Shown here: positions 14,886 through 22,698 of the stretch, in pieces
Layout: each line of letters begins with the position of its first letter
How positions within the stretch are numbered: position 1 is the stretch's first letter
Notes under the pieces: generated by a model
Databases searched by the model: none
What the model saw: the letters and a program-made list of their open reading frames with translations, nothing else
Told to the model about the DNA's origin: nothing
Made by a program: the position numbers and the translations under genes
Assembly: GCA_934202215.1 (NCBI GenBank)
Contig: CAKPXR010000022.1
Location: 1 to 23,232 of the forward strand
Direction of reading: 5' to 3'
Length of the DNA: 23,232 bases
Source of the DNA: an uncultured Veillonella sp.
Lineage (GTDB): Bacteria > Bacillota > Negativicutes > Veillonellales > Veillonellaceae

Positions 14886-17064
14886 CCATAGGAACAGTAA
14901 TGATGATAGAGTGGTCCTAGATGCAAATGTTATTAGCCGTACACAAATGGTGTTAACACATAGTCAATGGGCACATGTTATATTAGGGTCTATCATTATA
15001 GGAACAATACTAGGGTATGGAAATTATTTTCCTGTACTCAATCAAATGTACTACATCTTTGCTATAGGGGTAGCCATTATAGGTGTGAGTATTTTTAAAG
15101 CCTTACAATCGTTTAATTGGTGGAGTTCACTTGGTAAGTTAATAGTTTTAGTGTCCCTTTTTATAGGACTATCGTATTACCAAACAGATTTGCGGATTAT
15201 ACATTTTAATAGCTATACATCATATTATTTGCAGCAAGAAGGAGAATATCTTGGTACGGTTGTAACTGCTCCTGAAAGAGTAAATTTGAACGGACAGGAG
15301 TATTACAAATATACTATTGAAATCCATGGATTACATCCCTATAAGGATACTGCAAAAAATGACTATATTAATGCTCAGGGCCGTTTACAGATATACTCAA
15401 AGGTATCTACTACTAAGTATCCCATACGACTGGGGGAATACTCAGTTGTAGAAGGTACACCAAAGTCCTTATTTCTTATCGAAGAGGAAGGTCGTATTAA
15501 TCTTCGCGGACGCTATATGAGTTCCAATACTCGAGGTCGTATCTATGATGGTATATACCGAGTGGCTACTCATAAAGACTTACAAGCATTTCACTATAAA
15601 GAGCCCCTTTCTGAAAAACTATATAGGAAAGTCTTATTTATTTGTGGATCAATACGTGAGTCTATAGATAAAACTATTTCTAATTATCTAGAGGGTCCAC
15701 AACATGTATTAGCACAATCATTAGCTTTAGGCGGCCATTATAGTGAGCTAGGGGAAGATACAATGAAGGATTTTTCCTATACAGGACTTATCCATATTTT
15801 ATCTATATCAGGTTCACATATTGCTCTCTTATTAGCACTAATATATGGACTGGGACGACTCATTAAATTAAGAAAACGAACCAGTTTGATTATGGGAATT
15901 TTAGTGGCTTGTATGTATTGTGGTGTCGTTGGTGGCGATGCGCCTGTTGTACGGGCAACGATGATGAGCATACTCATGTGCATGGCTTACGTAAAAGGAC
16001 GATTATATCAAGCTAAGCAGGCGTTATGTATATGTGCCATACTATGTCTAGCATATGATCCTTTTTCTATATTTGATGTAAGTTTTCAGCTCTCTTTTGG
16101 TGCGACTTATGGATTGCTCATATGGGGAACGGTATTATATGAACGTATTCAATGGGTACCTAAATGGATTAAAACACCCCTTGTATTATGTGTGTCAGCA
16201 CAGTTGCTCATCTTGCCGCTACAGCTATATTACTTTCACTATATCAGTATTGCTAGTTTATTAGCAGCTTGTATAGTGGCACCTTTATTAGATTTATCTA
16301 TCGTTTTAATTTTTATAAGTACTGTTATTAGCTATGTATTGCCGATATCATTTCTATGGTCATTGATAGATGCACTATTACGCATATCCTTATATTTAAA
16401 TCATGTGTTAAGTCGTAGTGGCAGTTTACTTTGGCTAGGGATGATGCATCCCAATTGTGCTTATTTCTATTTGGTTCTATTAGGTTTATTTACGTATTTT
16501 TTAACCCATAGAAAAAGGTATACTGTTTATATAGTGTTATGTTTAGTTTTTATGGTCACAACTTTTGGTGCTTCATATTATGTGACAAAGTATCATAAGG
16601 ATGGATTGGTCCACTATATTCCTATGAAGCAGTGTAATGTATTACTTTGTATAGAGCCAAATCATGAAGGAGCATATGTATTAATTGATGCGCCAGACCA
16701 TATTAAAACTACACCTAATGATAGGCTTATCAATCAAGCTATACGGGCATATGGTGTCAATCCAAAAGTTGTAAAAGTAGACTACTTTCATAGTAACGGA
16801 TCTGCAAAAACAATATATAAAAATAGTATGAAAGAAATCGATGTATATAATGGACAAAGAGGCGAAAAAAATCTAAAATTAAATGATAAGACTAATACAT
16901 TATTTATTACGAGTCGATCTAGTATAATGAACGAAATTGGTCGCATATTACCGGATAATACTGTTTTATTTAGTAGCCCTCATGATGCATTACGCGATGT
17001 GGACCCATCATCAGAACACATGTATATAATGGGGTACAGTTACATTAAAGATATCTATCTGTGA
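14839..17064 (+). CDS. comEC: Competence protein ComEC (DNA uptake channel) with degenerate C-terminal domain
   Basis: ComEC/Rec2 forms the membrane channel that carries single-stranded transforming DNA into the cytoplasm. Numbered from TTG 14839 (741 residues), it has N-terminal membrane spans (about 45-115), a DUF4131/OB-like extracellular domain (about 135-230) and the competence domain with GLIHILSISGSHIALLLAL (316-334), followed by many hydrophobic helices to about 580. The C-terminal part (588-741) sits where the metallo-beta-lactamase domain belongs. It shows HYIPMKQCNVLLCIEPN where DVGQGD is expected and no HxHxDH motif, so metal-dependent nuclease activity looks lost. The start is ambiguous. 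TTG 14839 or GTG 14842 follow AGGGGG/GAAGGG inside comEA. GTG 14911 and ATG 14947 have poorer sites. The stop is 11 bases before holA. The membrane channel part looks intact. Confidence 0.92.
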   Translation: MVTAYLKRLKTKLQFNHRNSNDDRVVLDANVISRTQMVLTHSQWAHVILGSIIIGTILGYGNYFPVLNQMYYIFAIGVAIIGVSIFKALQSFNWWSSLGKLIVLVSLFIGLSYYQTDLRIIHFNSYTSYYLQQEGEYLGTVVTAPERVNLNGQEYYKYTIEIHGLHPYKDTAKNDYINAQGRLQIYSKVSTTKYPIRLGEYSVVEGTPKSLFLIEEEGRINLRGRYMSSNTRGRIYDGIYRVATHKDLQAFHYKEPLSEKLYRKVLFICGSIRESIDKTISNYLEGPQHVLAQSLALGGHYSELGEDTMKDFSYTGLIHILSISGSHIALLLALIYGLGRLIKLRKRTSLIMGILVACMYCGVVGGDAPVVRATMMSILMCMAYVKGRLYQAKQALCICAILCLAYDPFSIFDVSFQLSFGATYGLLIWGTVLYERIQWVPKWIKTPLVLCVSAQLLILPLQLYYFHYISIASLLAACIVAPLLDLSIVLIFISTVISYVLPISFLWSLIDALLRISLYLNHVLSRSGSLLWLGMMHPNCAYFYLVLLGLFTYFLTHRKRYTVYIVLCLVFMVTTFGASYYVTKYHKDGLVHYIPMKQCNVLLCIEPNHEGAYVLIDAPDHIKTTPNDRLINQAIRAYGVNPKVVKVDYFHSNGSAKTIYKNSMKEIDVYNGQRGEKNLKLNDKTNTLFITSRSSIMNEIGRILPDNTVLFSSPHDALRDVDPSSEHMYIMGYSYIKDIYL

Positions 17065-17075
17065 AAGGAGGAACT

Positions 17076-18053
17076 ATGGCACATATTCAACTCATTTATG
17101 GCGATGAGCCACAATTAATTGAAGAAGAAAAACGTAAATTTTTAAGTGCCTATCCTGACCTTCCAGTAACCGTATTAGATGATGAAGCTGGGCCACAGAA
17201 AATAAGTGAAAAGCTATGTGAAGATTCGCTCTTTGGCGATCAAAAGGTATTTTGTTTAGTGAATTTACCTATTATTCGTAAAAGTGGGAAAAATAGTGAT
17301 GCTTGGGTTCCATTATATGAACTCATTATGGATTATAATGGAGATAATCCCATCCTTTTGATTTATCATGATATGATTGATAAACGCATTAAGCAGAATA
17401 AAGAGATTTTAGATAAAATACCAAATCATCAATGTAAGCGGCTTGAAGGGGCAGACCTTGTGATGTGGATACGTCAGTATTGTACTTCTAATGGCTTTAA
17501 AATGACACCTGATGCACAGGAATATGTAGCTCATCTCATCGATTTGTGGCAAGATGTACCGGTTTCATTTATGAGAACCGAATTTGACCGTTATTTTTTA
17601 CAAATAACAGGTGATAAAGTCATTACGAAAGAGTTCCTCGAAGAAAATGGCAGTGATTATGGAGCTAAAAATATTTTCACCTTTAAAGAGGCTCTGTTAA
17701 AACGAGATATTGATACATTACTTGAACTATTTCCGTTTATGTTCGGCTATAAAGAATTAGACCGTGCTATGAGCTATATTGAGGGGCAATTACGTTTACA
17801 ATTACTGGTCAGCGAATGTCGCCAAGCGGGAATGTCTGTTCAAGCTATACAAAACTTATGTAAGGACCATGATTCGTCATTTAAACCGTATCCGATTAAG
17901 TTAGCTTATGAGGCGAGTCCTAGAATTTCAATTAAGGCGCTACGAGCTTTATTAAAAGGGCTCTATGAGATTATTTTGGATAGCCGTAGCAGCAAGGGCG
18001 ATATTTGGCGATTTAGAGATTTATGTATTACCTATTGTGGGTATAAAGGATAA
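17076..18053 (+). CDS. holA: DNA polymerase III delta subunit
   Basis: HolA is the clamp-loader delta subunit that opens the beta sliding clamp. The 325-residue protein has the family's N-terminal strand and helix HIQLIYGDEPQLIEEEKRKF and a middle AAA+-like region without functional Walker motifs, as is normal for delta. Its C-terminal helical collar domain ends with SPRISIKALRALLKGLYEII and DIWRFRDLCITYCGY. I start it at ATG 17076, because AAGGAGG (17065-17071) lies four bases upstream. An in-frame GTG at 17061 would sit before that site. The comEC-holA pairing is also found in B. subtilis (comEC ... yqeN). The stop is only two bases before the polC ATG, so the clamp loader and the polymerase are almost certainly co-translated. 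Confidence 0.93.
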   Translation: MAHIQLIYGDEPQLIEEEKRKFLSAYPDLPVTVLDDEAGPQKISEKLCEDSLFGDQKVFCLVNLPIIRKSGKNSDAWVPLYELIMDYNGDNPILLIYHDMIDKRIKQNKEILDKIPNHQCKRLEGADLVMWIRQYCTSNGFKMTPDAQEYVAHLIDLWQDVPVSFMRTEFDRYFLQITGDKVITKEFLEENGSDYGAKNIFTFKEALLKRDIDTLLELFPFMFGYKELDRAMSYIEGQLRLQLLVSECRQAGMSVQAIQNLCKDHDSSFKPYPIKLAYEASPRISIKALRALLKGLYEIILDSRSSKGDIWRFRDLCITYCGYKG

Positions 18054-18055
18054 AA

Positions 18056-21000
18056 ATGAAAGTACGTTATCGTGTTGTACCAAAACAGAATAAGAAATCA
18101 TCTTTCTATGTAAACTGTCATAGCCAACATGTGACGATTCAAGCGGCGGACTCAGCCTTTTCCACATTACTTAGTTTGCGTGAAAGATTGTCTGCATGGT
18201 ATAAGGAAAAAAATATCTCTTTTGACGATATTCCAACTAATACCGATACAGCTTGTTGCTTTGCTTGGAAGGTAGATACTGAAACTGGGGAAGGTTTAGA
18301 TACCTATTATTATGGTGGCGGCTGCGGTGCTGGGGAATGGATTGAAGCTGCTGAGGCGCAACGTGAGGCTGAAGAGGCTAAAAATCAAGCACCTAGAGGC
18401 AAGTCCTTTGCTGGTTATGATCAACAAGATGAATATGATGATGTTGACGAAGATGATTTTGCTCCATTTGTAGAGGCTGTTGAGTTAGGCTATTTCAATA
18501 ATAGTCCAGTTGTTGTGTCTCGTTCTAATCAAACGGCTGCCGCATCTAGTGGTAGTGATACTGTCGCATCTGTAAGCAGTACACCTAAAGCAAGCAAAGG
18601 TTTTGCACCTAAAAGTTCGACAAAATCTACTGGAAAAGATAGTGAAGGGGATAGCAAATATCCTCGTCGTGCGCCGAAGGATGCTCCTACTGATGAAGGT
18701 ATGATTTTAGGACCTAAAATTGAAGGGGTTACCTCTAAGATCATGGGTACCTTAGATACGCCAAGCGTCATCTTTGAAGGTGTATTTGTAGGCTTAGATA
18801 AACGTGATACTAAGACTGGTAAAAGTATCGTTAACGGCAGCATCGTAGATGATACAAATAGCATTAAATTTATCAAGTTTATGAATAGTCCTGAAGAAGG
18901 GGATGCCTTACTTAAACAGCTAAAAGGTTTACAACGCGTTCGGGTACAAGGTAGCGTTAGCTTTGATGATCGTTTTGATAAGGATTATATCTTATCTATT
19001 CGAAGCATCGAGGCTATGGAAACTACGAGCGTGGAACGTACAGAAAACCGACCAGACTCCCGTGTAGAGCTTCACTTACATACAAAAATGAGCGATAAAG
19101 ATGCCCTTGTATCTGTTAAGGATTTATTCAAAACAGTAAAAAAATGGGGCCATCCTGCGGTGGCTATTACAGACCATGGCGTAGTACAAGCCTTCCCTGA
19201 GGCTCAAGCTCTTGGTAAAGAGTTAGGTGTTAAGGTTATCTATGGTGTGGAGGGTTATCTTATCGACGATGAAACGGTAACGCGTGACGAAGAGCCTGTG
19301 GTAGATAAGAAGAAGAAAAAAGAAAAAGATAAACGGTACCATATTATCTTGTTAGCTAAAAATATGGTAGGTTTACGTAATCTCTATAAGATGATTTCTA
19401 TATCTCATCTTGAACATTACAAGGTTCGCCCTCGTTTGCCTCGTTCTGTTATTGAAGAACATCGTGAAGGTATCATTATTGGCTCTGCTTGTGAAGCTGG
19501 TGAGCTTATGCAATCCATCGTTCGCGGCGCTACAAAGGAAGAGTTACTAGAGGTAGCCTCTTTCTACGACTATCTTGAAATTCAACCACATACGAACAAT
19601 ATGTTTTTGGTTCGTAAAGGACTCATGCCAGATGAGCAAGCTCTTATCGATATGAACAAAACAGTTATCGAGTTAGGTGAGGCTTTAAACAAACCTGTAT
19701 GTGCTACTTGTGACGTTCACTATTTAACACCAGAAGAAAAGATTTATCGTGAAATCATGTTAACTGCATGTGGGTATCCAGACGCAGATGAACAACCAGA
19801 TTTGCACTTGCGTACTACTGATGAAATGTTGGCATCCTTCCCGTATTTAAGTGAAGAAAAGGCCTATGAAGTAGTTGTTACTAATACTCGTGCTATTAAT
19901 GATAGCATTGAAGATATCAAGCCAGTTCCAGATGGCACATATTCTCCAAAGATTGAAGGTGCCGATGAAGCTTTCACAGAAATGTGCTATAGAAATGCAA
20001 AGGCTATTTATGGTGATCCATTGCCACGCGTTGTACAAGAGCGCCTAGATTATGAATTAGATTGTATTATTTCTAATGGTTATGGCGTATTGTATTACAT
20101 TGCTCATAAGCTGGTAAAAAAATCCCTTGATGATGGCTACCTTGTAGGTTCTCGTGGTTCTGTAGGGTCTTCCTTTGCAGCTACCATGTCTGAGATTACA
20201 GAAGTAAACCCGTTACCTCCACATTATGTATGTCCTAACTGTAAATATTCAGAATTCTTTGAAAAGGGCGAATATGCAGGTGGTTTTGACTTGCCTCGTA
20301 AAGACTGTCCTGAATGCGGTCATGCACTACAAACAAATGGCCATGATATTCCGTTTGCTATCTTCCTTGGTTTCGAAGGTGATAAGGTTCCAGATATCGA
20401 CCTTAACTTCTCTGGTGATTACCAAGCAAAAGCTCACAAATATACGGAAGAACTATTTGGTCGTGATAATGTATTTAAAGCAGGTACTATCGGTACTATC
20501 GCTGATAAAACTGCCTTTGGTTATGTTAAAAAGTACGCAGAGATTAGAGATATTCAAGCTCGCAATGGTTTCTTTGAACACTTAGCAAAAGGTTTTACAA
20601 ACGTAAAGAATACTACAGGCCAACATCCTGGTGGTATCATGGTTTGTCCTCGCGATATGGATGTGCATCACTTTACACCTATACAACATCCAGCGAATAA
20701 GAAGGAAAGTGGTGTATTAACGACACACTTTGACTATCACTCTATCGAAGGTCGTATGACTAAGCTTGATATTCTAGGCCATGATGATCCGACTATCATT
20801 CGTATGCTAGAGGATTTGACTGGTATTGATGCAAAAACTATACCATTTGATGATCCAAAAACATTGAGTTTATTCTCTTCTACAGAGGGGATTGGTTTAA
20901 CACCTGAACAATTACAAGGTGACCAAGTAGCTAGCTTGGCTGTGCCAGAATGTGGTACGAAGTTCGTACGGGGCATGCTTGAAGACTCTCGTCCGCAAAC

Positions 21001-21847
21001 ATTCTCTGATTTAGTTCGTATCTCTGGTTTCTCTCATGGTACAAACGTATGGCTCGACAATGCACAAGATCTCATCAAAAATGGTACTTGTAAGTTGAAC
21101 GAAGCCATCTCCACCCGTGATGACGTAATGAACTTCTTGATCCATCGCGGCATGGATAGAAAGCATAGTTTCTTCGTAATGGAAAACGTGCGTAAAGGGA
21201 AGGGCATTGAAAAACGAAATAAACAAGGGCAAGCTACGACGGAATTTGAAGCAGAAATGCGCGAAAATAATATTCCTGAATGGTTTATTGAATCTTGTAA
21301 AAAGATTTCCTATCTATTTCCACGGGCCCATGCGGTTGCCTATGTAATGATGGCATTCCGCATTGCGTGGTTTAAGGTATACCATCCATTGGCATTCTAT
21401 GCAGCATACTTCTCCATTCGTGCAAAGGCATTTGACTTACGCATCATGACAGGGGACCTTAAAACTCAAATGACTGAGTTTAATCGTATTAAGGCTCTTG
21501 ATCGCGCTGCCAGTCCTAAAGATAAGGACCTTATGAGTGCATTAGAAGTATCTATGGAAATGTACCAACGTGGCTATCGCTTTATTAATGTAGATATTCA
21601 ACACTCCGAAGCAAGACGTTTTAGCATTAAAGATGGTGCTCTATTACCGCCATTCTTAGCTATCGACTCCTTAGGTGAGACAGTAGCTGATGCTATCGTT
21701 GCTGAACGAGGAGAACGCCCGTTTACATCTCTAAAAGACTTGCAACGTCGTTGTAAGGTATCTAATACTATCATTGATCTTATGAAAGAACTCAAATGCT
21801 GTGGTGAACTACCTGAAGACGAACAAATGTCACTCTTTGGGGCATAA
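18056..21847 (+). CDS. polC: PolC-type DNA polymerase III alpha subunit lacking the inserted 3'-5' exonuclease domain
   Basis: PolC is the replicative polymerase of Bacillota. It has 1263 residues, against about 1437 in B. subtilis. In order: a divergent N-terminal domain (1-100), a low-complexity acidic/Ser-rich linker (100-215), an OB fold (about 235-320), and a PHP domain beginning VELHLHTKMSDKDA (337-350) with TDHGVV at 372-377. Then comes the polymerase core, with GSRGSVGSS (698-706), a CPNC/CPEC zinc site (726-754), the catalytic pair PDIDLNFSG (Asp780, Asp782) and KLDILGHDD (Asp905). The C-terminal clamp-binding motif QMSLF is at 1257-1261. The DEDDh exonuclease that normally interrupts PHP after the IYGVEGYLIDD-like segment is absent. 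A short Lys/Glu-rich bridge (about 404-427) leads straight into YHIILLAKNMVGLRNL. An 11-residue insert follows VRKGKG near 1050. The ATG is preceded by AAAGGA. Confidence 0.97.
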   Translation: MKVRYRVVPKQNKKSSFYVNCHSQHVTIQAADSAFSTLLSLRERLSAWYKEKNISFDDIPTNTDTACCFAWKVDTETGEGLDTYYYGGGCGAGEWIEAAEAQREAEEAKNQAPRGKSFAGYDQQDEYDDVDEDDFAPFVEAVELGYFNNSPVVVSRSNQTAAASSGSDTVASVSSTPKASKGFAPKSSTKSTGKDSEGDSKYPRRAPKDAPTDEGMILGPKIEGVTSKIMGTLDTPSVIFEGVFVGLDKRDTKTGKSIVNGSIVDDTNSIKFIKFMNSPEEGDALLKQLKGLQRVRVQGSVSFDDRFDKDYILSIRSIEAMETTSVERTENRPDSRVELHLHTKMSDKDALVSVKDLFKTVKKWGHPAVAITDHGVVQAFPEAQALGKELGVKVIYGVEGYLIDDETVTRDEEPVVDKKKKKEKDKRYHIILLAKNMVGLRNLYKMISISHLEHYKVRPRLPRSVIEEHREGIIIGSACEAGELMQSIVRGATKEELLEVASFYDYLEIQPHTNNMFLVRKGLMPDEQALIDMNKTVIELGEALNKPVCATCDVHYLTPEEKIYREIMLTACGYPDADEQPDLHLRTTDEMLASFPYLSEEKAYEVVVTNTRAINDSIEDIKPVPDGTYSPKIEGADEAFTEMCYRNAKAIYGDPLPRVVQERLDYELDCIISNGYGVLYYIAHKLVKKSLDDGYLVGSRGSVGSSFAATMSEITEVNPLPPHYVCPNCKYSEFFEKGEYAGGFDLPRKDCPECGHALQTNGHDIPFAIFLGFEGDKVPDIDLNFSGDYQAKAHKYTEELFGRDNVFKAGTIGTIADKTAFGYVKKYAEIRDIQARNGFFEHLAKGFTNVKNTTGQHPGGIMVCPRDMDVHHFTPIQHPANKKESGVLTTHFDYHSIEGRMTKLDILGHDDPTIIRMLEDLTGIDAKTIPFDDPKTLSLFSSTEGIGLTPEQLQGDQVASLAVPECGTKFVRGMLEDSRPQTFSDLVRISGFSHGTNVWLDNAQDLIKNGTCKLNEAISTRDDVMNFLIHRGMDRKHSFFVMENVRKGKGIEKRNKQGQATTEFEAEMRENNIPEWFIESCKKISYLFPRAHAVAYVMMAFRIAWFKVYHPLAFYAAYFSIRAKAFDLRIMTGDLKTQMTEFNRIKALDRAASPKDKDLMSALEVSMEMYQRGYRFINVDIQHSEARRFSIKDGALLPPFLAIDSLGETVADAIVAERGERPFTSLKDLQRRCKVSNTIIDLMKELKCCGELPEDEQMSLFGA

Positions 21848-21877
21848 TAAAATACAAGATAAGACTTAAGTATAAAG

Positions 21878-21918
21878 TAAGCACTATATACCCAAAATGT
21901 GATATAGTGCTTATTTTT
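21878..21918 (+). terminator. Rho-independent terminator of the comEA-comEC-holA-polC operon
   Basis: TAAGCACTATAT (21878-21889) pairs with ATATAGTGCTTA (21902-21913), a perfect 12-bp stem, followed by TTTTT. The rest of the gap to 22025 is very AT-rich. TTACAA (21940-21945) and TATATG (21963-21968), 17 bases apart, are a weak promoter candidate for the next gene. Confidence 0.9.
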
Positions 21919-22025
21919 GTATATTTTGCTACAATAAAGTTACAAATTAAAAATAAATGATATATATGTTTTGCTGTGTTTAATTAAAATATTATTGCTG
22001 GCCAAAAGGACTGTAAGAGGATAAA

Positions 22026-22406
22026 ATGATTTTTCTTTTTATAACATTAATGACTATTATTACAATAGTCATTCTAGTTAAATCAAAAGAAATGTATTTT
22101 GTATCTGTTTCCTTTAAAAGAAATAAATCTTTTTTATTTATACAAATCTTTCAAGTTTTAGTAATTTATTTAGGTTTAATTTTTGCTGATTATAGTAATA
22201 AGATATTTTCTATTGTTCTATTCTTAGTATCCATATCTGAATTGCTTAAATTGGTTTATGTGAAAAAGATTGTAAATCAAGTTATTAATAAAGAGACGAA
22301 TTTGCTTTATAAATTAACTGATGTTATTAGTCGATTTAGTATATATAGTCGAATTATTTTTTTGATAGCACTTAACATTATAGGAAATTGGTTTGTATTT
22401 AAATAG
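22026..22406 (+). CDS. Small four-helix membrane protein, unrecognised
   Basis: I do not recognise this 126-residue protein. It has four likely transmembrane segments (about 2-18, 36-54, 58-78 and 107-124), with short basic loops (KRNKS near 31-35, VKK near 79-81) that suggest cytoplasmic stretches. No enzymatic motif is visible. The ATG at 22026 has AGAGGAT shortly upstream, which is a good ribosome binding site. Base composition is far more AT-rich than the operon before it (11 G/C in the 60 bases from 22141), a sign of acquired DNA or weak selection on composition. Twenty-eight bases separate it from the next gene, so the two are probably co-transcribed. Small multi-span proteins of this kind next to small acidic genes are often immunity or accessory factors, but that is only a hypothesis here. 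Confidence 0.7.
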   Translation: MIFLFITLMTIITIVILVKSKEMYFVSVSFKRNKSFLFIQIFQVLVIYLGLIFADYSNKIFSIVLFLVSISELLKLVYVKKIVNQVINKETNLLYKLTDVISRFSIYSRIIFLIALNIIGNWFVFK

Positions 22407-22434
22407 AGTGCTCTAATAAAGGGAGTGTTAGGAA

Positions 22435-22644
22435 ATGATAGATAAAAACAAAAATCAACCTGTAGAGATTGAATTTTGGGATATTGAGCCTGAGTATGTG
22501 CCTGTGTTAGAAGAATCCGATATTCCAGGTGTATACTTTAATGAATTCCGAGAATATGTTGATGAAGAGGGAAATAGGCTATCTCCATCAGAGGTCGATG
22601 AGATACGGTATAAAGACGATTACGAAGATGATTATTATAGATAA
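22435..22644 (+). CDS. Small highly acidic protein, unrecognised
   Basis: This is a 69-residue soluble protein with 22 Asp/Glu residues and many aromatics (EIEFWDIEPEY, GVYFNEFREYVDEEG, DDYEDDYYR at the C-terminus). No known domain is evident to me and there is no signal or membrane segment. The ATG at 22435 is preceded by AGGAA and, a little further away, GGGAG at 22421-22425, so translation is well supported. Its strong negative charge and size resemble small inhibitors, nucleic-acid mimics or immunity proteins, but no family motif proves any of these. It lies between the membrane protein gene and the duplicated-domain gene in the same orientation, and shares their AT-rich composition. Confidence 0.65.
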   Translation: MIDKNKNQPVEIEFWDIEPEYVPVLEESDIPGVYFNEFREYVDEEGNRLSPSEVDEIRYKDDYEDDYYR

Positions 22645-22698
22645 AAATAATTAAAGTTTGATATTTATTGTGTTTATATTATTGCTAGTTGGTGAATT

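Noticed and set aside
20226..20585. A 119-codon plus-strand frame inside polC
   Set aside because: It is out of frame within a highly conserved part of the polymerase (zinc site to catalytic aspartates) and has no independent support.
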